64,000 nucleotides of DNA. Source: Pseudomonas sp. Lineage in GTDB: Bacteria; Pseudomonadota; Gammaproteobacteria; Pseudomonadales; Pseudomonadaceae. Of the stretch, positions 1 to 9,057 are shown one piece after another (within the stretch, counting starts at the first letter, position 1; the number at the start of each line of letters is the position of its first letter). The stretch spans positions 1 to 64,000 of the forward strand of contig NZ_PEKX01000023.1 of assembly GCF_002796985.1 (NCBI RefSeq). Reading direction: 5' to 3'. The position numbers and the translations under genes were made by a program. The notes beneath the pieces were generated by a model, which was given only the letters and a program-made list of their open reading frames with translations, was not told the origin of the DNA and did no database searches.

Positions 1-468
1 GGTGACGTTGACCTTGTCGCCAGCGACTTCGACCTTGGAGGCGAAGGTGCCCTGGGCGTAGCCAGTCAGCGCCGCCAGCATCTGGCCGGTCTGGTTGTTG
101 TCGCTGTCGATGGCCTGCTTGCCGAGGATGACCAGCTGCGGCTGCTCTTTGTCGACGAGGGCTTTCAGCGACTTGGCGATGGCCAGGGAATTCAGCTCGT
201 CGTTACTCTCGACCAGCACGGCGCGGTCTGCACCGAGGGCCAGCGCGGTACGCAGTTGCTCCTGCGCGCCATTCGGGCCGACCGAGACCACCACGATCTC
301 GCTGGCGACGCCTTTCTCTTTCAGGCGGACGGCTTCTTCCACGGCGATTTCGCAGAAGGGGTTCATGGACATCTTCACGTTGGCCAGATCGACGCCGGAG
401 TGGTCCGCCTTGACGCGGACCTTGACGTTGTAATCGACCACGCGCTTGACGGCTACGAGGACTTTCAT
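1..468 (-). CDS. etfB: Electron transfer flavoprotein beta subunit (3' end outside window)
   Basis: The first 156 codons of a protein starting MKVLVAVKRVVDYNVKVRV. ETF beta pairs with ETF alpha and carries electrons from acyl-CoA dehydrogenases to the quinone pool through ETF:quinone oxidoreductase. The family is about 249 residues, so roughly 90 C-terminal residues lie left of position 1. Family signs are the N-terminal VKRVVD stretch, the SMNPFCEIAVEEAVRLKE segment and the LGKQAIDSDNNQTGQML nucleotide-binding segment. The start at 466-468 has GGAG at 476-479. Three acyl-CoA dehydrogenases follow on the same strand, so this ETF is the natural acceptor for them, although it may equally be the housekeeping copy. 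A terminator-like hairpin sits just before its ribosome binding site (482-506). Confidence 0.93.
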   Translation of the reverse strand, partial: MKVLVAVKRVVDYNVKVRVKADHSGVDLANVKMSMNPFCEIAVEEAVRLKEKGVASEIVVVSVGPNGAQEQLRTALALGADRAVLVESNDELNSLAIAKSLKALVDKEQPQLVILGKQAIDSDNNQTGQMLAALTGYAQGTFASKVEVAGDKVNVT

Positions 469-481
469 TCGGGAACTCCAG

Positions 482-506
482 AAAAAAACCGGGCCTTGCG
501 GCCCGG
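482..506 (-). terminator. Rho-independent terminator-like hairpin just before etfB
   Basis: On the minus strand a 7-bp GC stem (489-495 with 500-506, four-base loop) is followed by seven T (482-488). It lies after the acyl-CoA dehydrogenase stop at 627 and ends only 13 bases before the etfB start codon, next to the Shine-Dalgarno sequence. It could simply end the upstream transcript, but then etfB needs a promoter inside or very close to it, or it could act as an attenuator of read-through. Confidence 0.8.
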
Positions 507-537
507 AACAAGGGGTGACTCTGTGCAGGTTCGGTCC

Positions 538-616
538 GTAGGGCGCATAACCGCTTGCGGTTATCCGCCGTCATTCGGGCCAGCGGCGGATAACGCTGGC
601 GCGTTATGCGCCCTAC
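538..616. repeat. REP/MITE-like palindromic intergenic element, full copy
   Basis: The outer arms GTAGGGCGCATAAC (538-551) and its exact reverse complement (603-616) enclose a second inverted pair around GTTATCCGCCG. The right half, 585-617, recurs almost base for base at 39680-39713. It has no coding potential and lies between the acyl-CoA dehydrogenase stop and etfB. This matches the style of short, terminally inverted Pseudomonas intergenic repeats. Confidence 0.8.
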
Positions 617-626
617 GTTCTGTGTT

Positions 627-1766
627 TTAGGCAACGTCCATCAGTCGACTGAACGCCTGCAGATGATGGTCGTCGTCGCCGAACTGGTGGCTGATCATCA
701 CCAGGTGCTTGGCGTAGTGCGAACCCAGGTACTCGTCGGTGAGGCCGATGCCGCCGTGCAGCTGGATGCACTGCTCGGAGATGAAACGCCCGGCACGGGT
801 GGTGATGTACTTGGCCGCCGCCAGGGCGCGGCTGCGCTCGGCGCTGTCGGGCTGGTCGGCAACGCAGGCGGCGAGGATCGCCATGCTGCTGGCCTGGTCC
901 AGCTCGGCGCGCATGTCCACCATGCGGTGCTGCAGCACCTGGAAGGTGCCGATGGCGACACCGAACTGCTTACGGGTCTTCAGGTATTCCAGGGTCAGCT
1001 CGCAGGTAGCCTCCATGGCGCCGACCGCCTCGGCGCACTGCGCGGCGATGGCTCGGCCCTGCTGGTAGCGCAGCGCGTCGAAGGCCTTGCCGGGCTCACC
1101 CAGCACACACTCGCGGGCGACGAAAGCACCGTCCAGGTAAAGCTCGCAGGCCTTCAGACCATTGGCGGTCGGGTAGACGCGGCGCTTGACGCCCGCTTCG
1201 CTCGGGTCGAGCAAGAACAGGCCGATGCCCTGCTCGTCCCGTTCGCTGCCCGACACGCGGGCCGAGACCAGAACCAGCCCGGCGCTGTGCCCGCCGATCA
1301 CCGCAACCTTGCGCCCGCTCAGACGCCAGCCACCGTTCACCGGCTCGGCGCGGGTGGTCACGCTGTTCAGTTCGTAGTGGCTCTGCGGTTCCTCGAAGGC
1401 CACCGCCAGTTGCAGCTCGCCGCTGGCAACGCGGGTGAGCAACTGGTCCTTCTGCGCGTCGTTGCCCAGCTGGGCCAGCAGGCCGCCGGCGAACACCACC
1501 GATTGCAGGTAAGGCTCCAGGCACAGGCCACGGCCCAGTTCGGTGTGTACCAGCAGGCTGTCCACACCGCCACCAAAGCCACCGTAGGCTTCGGGCAGGG
1601 AAACACCCGTCAGGCCCAGCTCGCCGAGCTGGCGCCAGAAGTCGGTGCTGTAGCCCAACTCGCTGCGGCGATAGGCCTCGCGCTGTTCGAATCCGTAGGC
1701 GTCACGTACCAGACGCGCCGCCGTGTCTTGCAGCATCTGCTGCTCTTCATTGAGTTTGAAGTCCAT
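627..1766 (-). CDS. Acyl-CoA dehydrogenase family protein, divergent partner subunit
   Basis: 379 residues with the acyl-CoA dehydrogenase fold: an N-terminal helical domain (MDFKLNEEQQMLQDTAARL), a middle beta domain and a C-terminal helical domain with QLHGGIGLTDEY near residue 345, where the catalytic glutamate of the family lies. The flavin-contacting SEPGxGSD motif is replaced by FEEPQSHYEL, and the C-terminal GGSNEI motif is absent (HQFGDDDHHL instead). The next gene upstream (1780-2973) has both motifs, 13 bases away and translated first. This complementary pattern is known for the alpha2-beta2 FadE/ChsE dehydrogenases of steroid side-chain degradation, so I infer a heteromer. The substrate is not readable. 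Confidence 0.88.
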   Translation of the reverse strand: MDFKLNEEQQMLQDTAARLVRDAYGFEQREAYRRSELGYSTDFWRQLGELGLTGVSLPEAYGGFGGGVDSLLVHTELGRGLCLEPYLQSVVFAGGLLAQLGNDAQKDQLLTRVASGELQLAVAFEEPQSHYELNSVTTRAEPVNGGWRLSGRKVAVIGGHSAGLVLVSARVSGSERDEQGIGLFLLDPSEAGVKRRVYPTANGLKACELYLDGAFVARECVLGEPGKAFDALRYQQGRAIAAQCAEAVGAMEATCELTLEYLKTRKQFGVAIGTFQVLQHRMVDMRAELDQASSMAILAACVADQPDSAERSRALAAAKYITTRAGRFISEQCIQLHGGIGLTDEYLGSHYAKHLVMISHQFGDDDHHLQAFSRLMDVA

Positions 1767-1779
1767 GGTCGGCTGCCTC

Positions 1780-2973
<1,194 letters not shown>

Positions 2974-3069
2974 CGAGGTGTTCCTCAGACCTGTTGTTCT
3001 TGTGCGCCGCGCAGGGGCGGCGGGTTGGGTGCTGTGGTCGAGTATCGGGATGCGGCGCGGGGCTGGCTG

Positions 3070-3084
3070 TAGTTCGTTCGGACC
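3070..3084. promoter_or_regulatory. Candidate operator TAGTTCGTTCGGACC upstream of the acyl-CoA dehydrogenase pair
   Basis: One of four related sites fitting T[AG]GTTCGNNNGRAC, the others being at 15737, 18975 and 19052. All four lie in promoter-position gaps of the catabolic island. I infer a shared activator, most simply the MalT/AlkS-like protein at 19170-21899. A short GGAAAATCCCC-type palindromic stretch lies beside it. Confidence 0.4.
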
Positions 3085-3119
3085 AATTTCGGAGGGGATT
3101 TTCCTCCCGTTCGGAAAGC

Positions 3120-3155
3120 AGAAAGCCCGCACGGCATGGGCCGGACGGGCTTTCT
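3120..3155. terminator. Terminator-like inverted repeat, either strand
   Basis: The arms AGAAAGCCCG (3120-3129) and CGGGCTTTCT (3146-3155) pair perfectly, with further pairing inside. The T-rich arm ends make it usable in both directions. It lies 278 bases after the thiolase-like stop and ahead of the acyl-CoA dehydrogenase pair, so it probably closes the long operon that starts at 15637. Confidence 0.6.
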
Positions 3156-3186
3156 GTGATCTTCTGGCAGTCCCGTGCTCGGGCCT

Positions 3187-3303
3187 CCCCCTCACCCCAG
3201 CCCTCTCCCTCAGGGAGAGGGAGCCATCCGTGCCGGCTGACGCATGGGTTTCCTCCTGCACCGCACGGTCCCCTCTCCCCCTGGGAGAGGGTTAGGGTGA
3301 GGG
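3187..3303. repeat. Intergenic repeat with CCCTCTCCCT...AGAGGG arms, copy 1
   Basis: A run beginning CCCTCACCCCAGCCCTCTCC and ending GGTTAGGGTGAGGG, with internal CTCTCC/GGAGAG hairpins. A clearly related copy is at 26703-26837, sharing the order of blocks, including GTGCCGGCTGACGC and ACGGTCCCCTCTCCC. The rest of the gap between 2973 and 3434 holds a second partial CCCTCCCCCGCAAGCGGGAG hairpin near 3355-3385 and no gene. Confidence 0.65.
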
Positions 3304-3433
3304 CTGCGGATGACCAGGCTGAATCAGTGCTAATGCCTGGCTCCGCCCCCCTCCCTAGCCCTCCCCCGCAAGCGGGAGAGGGGACCGTTCGGCGCGGTCG
3401 GTTAGATAGAAGTCAGCCGGAAGACCCAGAGAA

Positions 3434-4585
3434 CTAGAGCGCCGCCTCGCTCCCCAGGAACGCCGTGACCTGGCTCGACAACGTCCCGCCGTTGCCATGC
3501 AGCAGCGCGATATCGGCCTTCTTCAGCTGCCGCGCGCCGGCCTGGCCGCGAATCTGCGTCACCGCTTCGAGGATCAGGAAAATCCCGTACATCCCCGGAT
3601 GCACGCAGGACAGGCCGCCACCATTGGTGTTCACCGCCAGCTCGCCACCGGGGGCGATGCGCCCGCCCTGGACGAAACGCCCGCCCTCGCCCTTCGGGCA
3701 GAAACCGAGGTCTTCGAGGAACAGGATCGTATTGATGGTGAACGCGTCGTAGAGCATCACCAGGTCGATGTCGGTGTGGCTCACGCCGGCCATCTGCATG
3801 GCGCGCGGGCCGCTTTCGGAAGCGGCGGTGACGGTCAGGTCCGGCATGGCGACGATGGAACGGTGCCACTGCGCACCGCCGGCACCGAGGAAGTACGCCG
3901 GCTTGTTCGGCAGGTCACGGGCGCGGTCGGCGCGGACCATGATGCAGGCACCGGCGCCATCGGTGACCAGGCAGCAGTCGGCGGCGCTCAGCGGGTCGCT
4001 GACCATCCGCGAAGCCAGCACGTCGTCCATGCTCAGCGGGCCACGGGCGAAGGCTTCCGGATTGAGGTTGGCCCAGCCGCGCGCGGCCAGTGCCACTTCC
4101 GCCAGTTGCTCGCGGGTGGTGCCGTACTGGTGCATGTGCCGGCTGGCCGCCAGCGCGTAGGAAGTGATCGGGTGGCGCGGCTTGTAGGCCGTCTCGTGCC
4201 ACTGCGGCTCGCTCATCGACACCAGCTTGCCGCCAGCGGTGCGCTGGTTGGAGCCGTAGCAGATCAGCGCCACGTCACACAGGCCGGCCTGCAGCGCCAG
4301 GGTCGCCTGCAACAGGTGCCACTCGAAGCTGGAACCGCCGACGTTGGTGCCGTCGACGAACCTGGGCTTGATCCCCAGGTACTCGCAAACCGACAGCGTC
4401 GGGAAGGCATGGGAACTGGTGGCGGAGAACACCGCATCGACGTCGGAGAGTTTCAGCCCGGCATCGGCGATGGCCTTCAGCGAAGCCTGGCCGAGCAGTT
4501 CCATGGCGCTGAAGCCGTGGGCTTCACCGATCCCGGCGCTGCCGATGCCAACGATGGCGGTCTTGCCGCGAAGGGACGAATTCAT
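3434..4585 (-). CDS. Thiolase-superfamily protein lacking the nucleophilic cysteine (SCP-x/Ltp2-like)
   Basis: 383 residues with the SCP-x/thiolase fold: N-terminal TAIVGIGSAGIGEAHGFSA and C-terminal GGLSCVHPGMYGIF. Where thiolases carry the acyl-accepting cysteine (NNNCATGS in the other thiolase of this island, 12861-14045) this protein has TNVGGSS, so it should not run ordinary thiolysis. Ltp2-type proteins of steroid degradation also lack this residue and, together with a DUF35 protein, act as retro-aldolases on beta-hydroxyacyl-CoAs. The gene overlaps a DUF35 gene by ATGA (4582-4585), the same pairing. A retro-aldolase or other CoA-ester lyase is therefore inferred; a degenerate thiolase remains possible. 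Confidence 0.85.
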   Translation of the reverse strand: MNSSLRGKTAIVGIGSAGIGEAHGFSAMELLGQASLKAIADAGLKLSDVDAVFSATSSHAFPTLSVCEYLGIKPRFVDGTNVGGSSFEWHLLQATLALQAGLCDVALICYGSNQRTAGGKLVSMSEPQWHETAYKPRHPITSYALAASRHMHQYGTTREQLAEVALAARGWANLNPEAFARGPLSMDDVLASRMVSDPLSAADCCLVTDGAGACIMVRADRARDLPNKPAYFLGAGGAQWHRSIVAMPDLTVTAASESGPRAMQMAGVSHTDIDLVMLYDAFTINTILFLEDLGFCPKGEGGRFVQGGRIAPGGELAVNTNGGGLSCVHPGMYGIFLILEAVTQIRGQAGARQLKKADIALLHGNGGTLSSQVTAFLGSEAAL

Positions 4586-4971
4586 GCCTGCACCTCTTCG
4601 ATCAGGTCGAACACCACGAGCGCCTGCCCGTCTTCCTCGATCACCCGCGCCTTCACCCGGCTGCCGACGGGCGCGGTTTCCCGGCCTTCGATGCGCGACA
4701 TCATGCGCACGCCTTCGTCGAGATCGATCAGTGCCACGTTATGGCTGGCGTTGCGCGAGCGGTTCACGGTGATGGCGTAGATGCGCCCGGTGCCGGCGGC
4801 CTCGACCCATTCCAGGTCGGTCTCGCCGCTGCCGGGAATGGCCACGCGCGGGTAGAACACATGGCGGCCAGTGGAAGCGCTGCGCTGGAGCATGAAGCGA
4901 CCCTGCTGGAGGAACCGCTGGTACTGCGCCTCCGGCCCGACGGGCGCGGCGGCTGGGGGAGTCTCGGCCAT
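4582..4971 (-). CDS. DUF35 / OB-fold protein, partner of the thiolase-like protein
   Basis: 129 residues starting MAETPPAAAPVG, with AGGAG before the start. The order is an N-terminal arm with FMLQRSASTGRHVFYPR, then an OB fold from about residue 60 with EWVEAAGTGRIYAITV and VARVIEEDGQAL-type strands. DUF35 proteins normally begin with a rubredoxin-like zinc ribbon of four cysteines. This one keeps the surrounding residues (QR, FYPR, EWVEA.G.G.IY) but has no cysteine at all, so zinc binding appears lost. It overlaps the thiolase-like start by four bases, which implies translational coupling and a complex. Its likely role is structural or CoA-binding support of the thiolase-like enzyme. Confidence 0.87.
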   Translation of the reverse strand: MAETPPAAAPVGPEAQYQRFLQQGRFMLQRSASTGRHVFYPRVAIPGSGETDLEWVEAAGTGRIYAITVNRSRNASHNVALIDLDEGVRMMSRIEGRETAPVGSRVKARVIEEDGQALVVFDLIEEVQA

Positions 4972-4985
4972 GACAGGCTCCTGAT

Positions 4986-5438
4986 TCACTTCTGATCGAC
5001 GCGGCCGTGCAGGCTGCGCGTGTTGTTGATGAAAGTGCCCTTGCCGCGCGCCACCAGCTTGTCGCCGTCGAGCAGGTCGCAGCTGGCCACGCTGATGCTG
5101 CGGCCGAGCTTGTGGATCTGCACATGGACCTCGATCCAGCGCCCCGGCAGCGCCGGGCTCAGGTAATCCATGTCGAGGTTGATGGTGGCCGGTGGCAGCT
5201 CGCTGCCGGCGGTGAGCTTGATCGCCGTGCCGAAGCCGGTGTCGGCCAGGGTCGCGAGGAAGCCGCCGTGGGCGATGCCCAGCGGGTTCAGGTGCTCGGG
5301 CAGGATGCGCGCGGCCACCATGCGGCGCTCCAGATTCACGTAGACGCCCTGGCAGTTGGTGACGAAGCCGGGCCGCTCCATGGGCTGGAAGCCGGCAGGA
5401 ACAGCGCCCTCCTCCTCGACGAAATCGGTAGCGCTCAT
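4986..5438 (-). CDS. PaaI-type hotdog thioesterase
   Basis: 150 residues. The hotdog core is seen in NPLGIAHGGFLATLADTG (HGG with the following acidic Asp, typical of PaaI/YdiI thioesterases) and the strand ATINLDMDYLSPALPGRWIEV. The family hydrolyses acyl-CoA thioesters, often as a safety valve that frees CoA from dead-end intermediates. It lies 14 bases before the DUF35 gene and its start overlaps the stop of the flavoprotein gene (5435) by four bases, so it is an internal operon member. The start at 5438 is set by that ATGA overlap. The substrate is unknown. Confidence 0.85.
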   Translation of the reverse strand: MSATDFVEEEGAVPAGFQPMERPGFVTNCQGVYVNLERRMVAARILPEHLNPLGIAHGGFLATLADTGFGTAIKLTAGSELPPATINLDMDYLSPALPGRWIEVHVQIHKLGRSISVASCDLLDGDKLVARGKGTFINNTRSLHGRVDQK

Positions 5439-6412
5439 GCCTCACCTCCCAGGTAACCACGGGCACGCTGCAGGCTGGCCCGGCACTCGCGGACCATGCG
5501 CTCCAGCAGCTCGGCGCAGCTGGGGATGTCGTCGATCAGGCCGACGCACTGCCCGGCGGTGACGATGCCGTCGTCCGCCTCGCCGCTCTCCAGCGCCGCG
5601 CGGCCACGGGCGCCGGCCACCAGGTGGCGGATGTCCTCGAACTGCGCGTTGCCGCGTTTCTCGATGCTCACCACTTCCTCGGAGATCGGGTTGCGCAGCA
5701 CCCGTGCGGTGTTATGCAGGGTGCGGAAGATCAGCCGGGTGTCGCGTTCGGTGGCGCCGACCAGCGAGCGCTTGATGTTCTCGTGGATCGGCGCTTCGAG
5801 GGTGGCGCAGAAGCGCGTGCCCATGTTCACCCCTTCGGCGCCCAGCGCCAGCGCAGCAGCCATGCCTTCGCCATCGGCGATGCCGCCGGAAGCGATCACC
5901 GGCACCTGCAGGCGGCGCGCCGCCAGCGGGATCAGCACCAGGCCGGAGACATCGTCCTCGCCCGGATGCCCGGCGCACTCGAAACCGTCGATGGACACGG
6001 CGTCCACGCCCAGGCTCTGCGCCTTCAGCGCATGGCGCACGGCCACGCATTTGTGGATCACCGTCATCCCGGCCGCCTTGGCGCGGGCGATGAACTCGCC
6101 GGGGTTGTTGCCGGCGGTTTCCAGCACCTTCACGCCGCTGGCGATGATCACGTCCAGGTAGCGCTCGTAGGGCGGCGGGTTGATCGACGGCAGCAGCGTC
6201 AGGTTCACGCCGAAGGGTTTGTCGGTGAGCGTGCGGCAGCGCTCGATTTCCTCACCCAGCGCCTCCGGGGTCGGCTGCGTCAGCGCGGTGAGGATGCCCA
6301 GCCCGCCGGCATTGGAAACGGCGGCGGCCATCTCGGCGCGGCCCACCCACATCATGCCGCCCTGGATGATCGGGTAGCGGATGCCGAGCAGTTCGGTAAT
6401 GCGTGTTTTCAT
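5435..6412 (-). CDS. Nitronate monooxygenase / NPD-family FMN protein
   Basis: 325 residues from MKTRITELLGIRYPIIQGGM, the standard beginning of the 2-nitropropane dioxygenase (NPD) TIM-barrel family; the longer frame to 6475 lacks family similarity. Other family features are SNAGGLGILTA near residue 35, KCVAVRHALKAQSLGVDAVSIDG, the FECAGHPGED stretch and the phosphate-binding IASGGIADGEGM followed by ALGAEGVNMGTRF. True nitronate monooxygenase activity cannot be assumed, because many members in CoA catabolic clusters (including steroid clusters of actinobacteria) act as FMN reductases on unsaturated CoA esters. Its stop overlaps the thioesterase start. Confidence 0.88.
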   Translation of the reverse strand: MKTRITELLGIRYPIIQGGMMWVGRAEMAAAVSNAGGLGILTALTQPTPEALGEEIERCRTLTDKPFGVNLTLLPSINPPPYERYLDVIIASGVKVLETAGNNPGEFIARAKAAGMTVIHKCVAVRHALKAQSLGVDAVSIDGFECAGHPGEDDVSGLVLIPLAARRLQVPVIASGGIADGEGMAAALALGAEGVNMGTRFCATLEAPIHENIKRSLVGATERDTRLIFRTLHNTARVLRNPISEEVVSIEKRGNAQFEDIRHLVAGARGRAALESGEADDGIVTAGQCVGLIDDIPSCAELLERMVRECRASLQRARGYLGGEA

Positions 6413-6448
6413 GTTGCTGTCTCGAAATTCGGTTGGATGGGAACGCTG

Positions 6449-6471
6449 CCGGGAGCGGCGCACGCTCCCGG
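6449..6471 (-). other. Intercistronic hairpin without T-tract
   Basis: The arms CCGGGAGC (6449-6456) and GCTCCCGG (6464-6471) form an 8-bp stem between the alcohol dehydrogenase stop (6483) and the NPD start (6412). No T-run follows, so it is more likely an mRNA processing or stability element than a terminator. Confidence 0.5.
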
Positions 6472-6482
6472 ACAACGGACAC

Positions 6483-7568
6483 TCACTGGTCCAAGATGAT
6501 CACCGAGCGGGCCAGCTCGCCACGCTTGAGCTCGTCGAAGGCCTGGTTGATCTGCTCCAGCTTGATGCGCTGCGAAATCATCTCGTCGAGCTTCAAACGG
6601 CCCTGCATGTAGAAGTCCACCAGGCGCGGCAGGTCCACCGGGAAGCGGTTGGAGCCCATGAACGAGCCCTGCACCTTCTTCTCGCCGAGGAAATCCAGGC
6701 CAGGCAATTCGATCTTCACACCCGGCTTGATCATGCCGATGATGGTCGCGCTGCCGCCACGACGGAGCATGCCGAAGGCCTGCTCGGCGGTCTGCTTCAG
6801 GCCGATGCATTCGAAGGCGTAGTGCACGCCGCCGCGAGTCATTTCCAGCACCTGCTTCACGGCATCGCCATCCTTGCCGTTGACCACATCGGTGGCGCCG
6901 AAGGTCCTGGCCAGCTCCAGCTTGGAATCGAGCATGTCGATGGCGATGATCCGCGCGGCACCGGCCAGGGCCGCGCCATTGATGGTTGCCAGGCCAATGC
7001 CGCCGCAACCGATCACCGCCACGGTTTCACCGGGGCGCACGTTGGCGGTGTTGAACACCGCGCCGGTGCCGGTGATCACCGCGCAACCGAGCAGCGCGGC
7101 GCGGTCCAGTGGCATGTCCTTGCGGATCGCCACGCAGGCGTTCTCGTGCACCAGCATCTGCTCGGCGAAGCCACCGAGGTTCATGAACTGCGGAATCGGC
7201 TTCTGTACGTAGCTCAGGCGCGGCTCTTCGTCGCTGCCGCGCTTGGTGCTGGGCGACTGGCAGCGGTTCATGTGGCCGGTCACGCAATCGCTGCAGCAGC
7301 CGCAGAACGCCGACAGACAGGTGACCACGTGGTCGCCCGGCTTGACGCTGCGCACATCGGCGCCGACCGCCTCGACGATACCGGCCGACTCATGGCCGAG
7401 CAGCACCGGCAGCGGATAGGGATAGGTACCATCGACCACGTGCAGGTCCGAGTGGCAGACACCGCTGGCAACGGTGCGGATCAGCACCTCGCGCGGACCG
7501 GGCTTGGAGATGCTGACCTCTTCGATGGTCAGCGCGGCACCCGGTTGATGGAAAACGGCAGCCTTCAT
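6483..7568 (-). CDS. Zinc-dependent NAD alcohol dehydrogenase (class III-like MDR)
   Basis: 361 residues. The catalytic zinc site is seen in ASGVCHSDLHVVDG (Cys about 38) and GHESAGIVEAVG (His-Glu about 60), and the structural zinc loop in CGCCSDCVTGHMNRC (about 95-110). The Rossmann motif VIGCGGIGLATINGA near 185 ends in an Asp (AIDMLD), indicating NAD preference. It oxidises an alcohol to an aldehyde, or the reverse. The loop between the structural zinc and the Rossmann domain (STKRGSDEEPRLSYVQ) resembles the arylalcohol/terpene-alcohol group rather than glutathione-dependent formaldehyde dehydrogenase, but this is only a judgement. It lies between the aldehyde dehydrogenase and the NPD protein. 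Confidence 0.92.
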   Translation of the reverse strand: MKAAVFHQPGAALTIEEVSISKPGPREVLIRTVASGVCHSDLHVVDGTYPYPLPVLLGHESAGIVEAVGADVRSVKPGDHVVTCLSAFCGCCSDCVTGHMNRCQSPSTKRGSDEEPRLSYVQKPIPQFMNLGGFAEQMLVHENACVAIRKDMPLDRAALLGCAVITGTGAVFNTANVRPGETVAVIGCGGIGLATINGAALAGAARIIAIDMLDSKLELARTFGATDVVNGKDGDAVKQVLEMTRGGVHYAFECIGLKQTAEQAFGMLRRGGSATIIGMIKPGVKIELPGLDFLGEKKVQGSFMGSNRFPVDLPRLVDFYMQGRLKLDEMISQRIKLEQINQAFDELKRGELARSVIILDQ

Positions 7569-7620
7569 AAGGGAAAACCTCTTGGGCAGTGGTCGCGGAC
7601 CATACCGCGCCCTGTGGGTC

Positions 7621-9027
7621 TTAACGGGTGATCAGGGAGGCGACTATCTGCTTGACCTGCTCGACGTAGGGCGGACGCATCAGGTCGGGACCATCTACCG
7701 GCTTCAACACCGCCTTGGCGTGGCTGAAGGTGCGGAAGCCATCGCGGCCGTGGTAGGAGCCCATGCCGGAAGGGCCGACGCCGCCGAACGGCAGGCTTTC
7801 GATACCGACGTGCTTGATCACGTCGTTGATGGTCACCCCGCCCGAGGTGGTGCGGCGCAGCACCAGCGCCTGCTCGTCGGCGTCGGCGCCGAAGTAGTAC
7901 AGGCCCAGCGGACGCGGGTGGGCGTTGATGTAGGCGATCACCTCGGCGATGTCCTTGTACGGCTTGATTGGCAGCAGCGGGCCGAAGATTTCGTCCTGCA
8001 TCACCTTCAGCTCGTCGCCGGGGTTGCGCAGCAGGGTCGGCGCCAGCTTGTGCCCGGTTTGCGCGGCGAAGTCCTCGCCGGCCGGGTTCAGTTCGATCAG
8101 TTCCACGCCCGCCGCGCGCGCTTCGTCCAGGTAGCCCTGCAGGCGCTGCTGGTGGCGGACGTTGATTACCGAGGTGTAGTCAGGGTTGTCACGCAGGCTC
8201 GGGTAGAAGCGTGCAACCACTTCGCGGGCGCTGGCGATGAAGTCGTCCAGCGACTCCTCCGGGACGAACACGTAGTCCGGCGCCAGGCAGATCTGCCCGG
8301 CGTTGTGCAGCTTGCCGGCGATGATCTTCTGCACCGCGGCCTGGAAGTCGGCCGAGCGGGAAATGATGGTCGGCGACTTGCCACCCAGCTCCAGGGTCAC
8401 CGGCACCAGGTTCTCGGCGGCGGCGCGCATGACGTGGCGGCCGATGCTGGTGGCGCCGGTGAACAGCAGGTGGTCGAAGGGCTGGGCGCAGAACGCCTGG
8501 CCGACTTCCGGCCCGCCGGTGATCACCGCGACTTCGTCCTCGGCGAATACCGAGGCGATCATCCGCGCGATCAGTTCCGAGCTGTGCGGGGTGAATTCCG
8601 AGGGCTTGATGATCGCCCGGTTACCGGCGGCGAGTACCCCGGCGAGGCCGGTGAAGACCATGTTCACCGGGAAGTTCCACGGCGTGACGATGCCCACCAC
8701 GCCCAGCGGCTGGTACTCCACCCAGGCTTCGCCACGCTCGCAGTGGCGCGGCTCGGGCTGCATCCAGCCGAGCAGTTGGGCCTTGGTCTGCTTCAGGCTC
8801 ATCAGCGGCGAGAGCACTTCCACCACGCGGGAGAAGTCGTCGCTGCGCTGGCCGAAATCGGCGCGCACGGCGGCGATGATCTGGTCCTGGTGATCGACCA
8901 GCAGGCCGATGGCGCGGTCGATCAGTTCGATGCGCCGTTCGGCGCTCATCGGCTCGCTGGCCAGGTGGGCGGCGCGCTGCTTGTCGAGCACGGCGCGGAT
9001 GGCGGCGCCGGGGCTGGTCTGGGTCAT
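7621..9027 (-). CDS. Aldehyde dehydrogenase, coniferyl-aldehyde-dehydrogenase-like
   Basis: 468 residues of the NAD(P)-dependent aldehyde dehydrogenase superfamily. The cofactor region is VGIVTPWNFPVNM near residue 110 and FTGATSIGRHVM near 190. The general-base glutamate is in LELGGKSP and the catalytic cysteine in NAGQICLAPDYV. The length and the C-terminal pattern SHAKAVLKPVDGPDLMRPPY are those of the short CALDH-like group, which accepts aromatic and long-chain aldehydes. It would turn the aldehyde made by the GMC or zinc dehydrogenase into the acid for the acyl-CoA ligase, or clear an aldehyde released by retro-aldol cleavage. The start at 9027 is the first in-frame ATG and fits family length. 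Confidence 0.92.
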   Translation of the reverse strand: MTQTSPGAAIRAVLDKQRAAHLASEPMSAERRIELIDRAIGLLVDHQDQIIAAVRADFGQRSDDFSRVVEVLSPLMSLKQTKAQLLGWMQPEPRHCERGEAWVEYQPLGVVGIVTPWNFPVNMVFTGLAGVLAAGNRAIIKPSEFTPHSSELIARMIASVFAEDEVAVITGGPEVGQAFCAQPFDHLLFTGATSIGRHVMRAAAENLVPVTLELGGKSPTIISRSADFQAAVQKIIAGKLHNAGQICLAPDYVFVPEESLDDFIASAREVVARFYPSLRDNPDYTSVINVRHQQRLQGYLDEARAAGVELIELNPAGEDFAAQTGHKLAPTLLRNPGDELKVMQDEIFGPLLPIKPYKDIAEVIAYINAHPRPLGLYYFGADADEQALVLRRTTSGGVTINDVIKHVGIESLPFGGVGPSGMGSYHGRDGFRTFSHAKAVLKPVDGPDLMRPPYVEQVKQIVASLITR

Positions 9028-9057
9028 GGCGGGTATCTCGCTCGTTATTGTTGGGGT

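Noticed and set aside
2974..3261. N-terminal extension of the acyl-CoA dehydrogenase at 1780-2973
   Set aside because: The extra 96 codons cross a terminator-like stem and a repeat, and the family N-terminus begins at MDIHYTPEEL with a good ribosome site.
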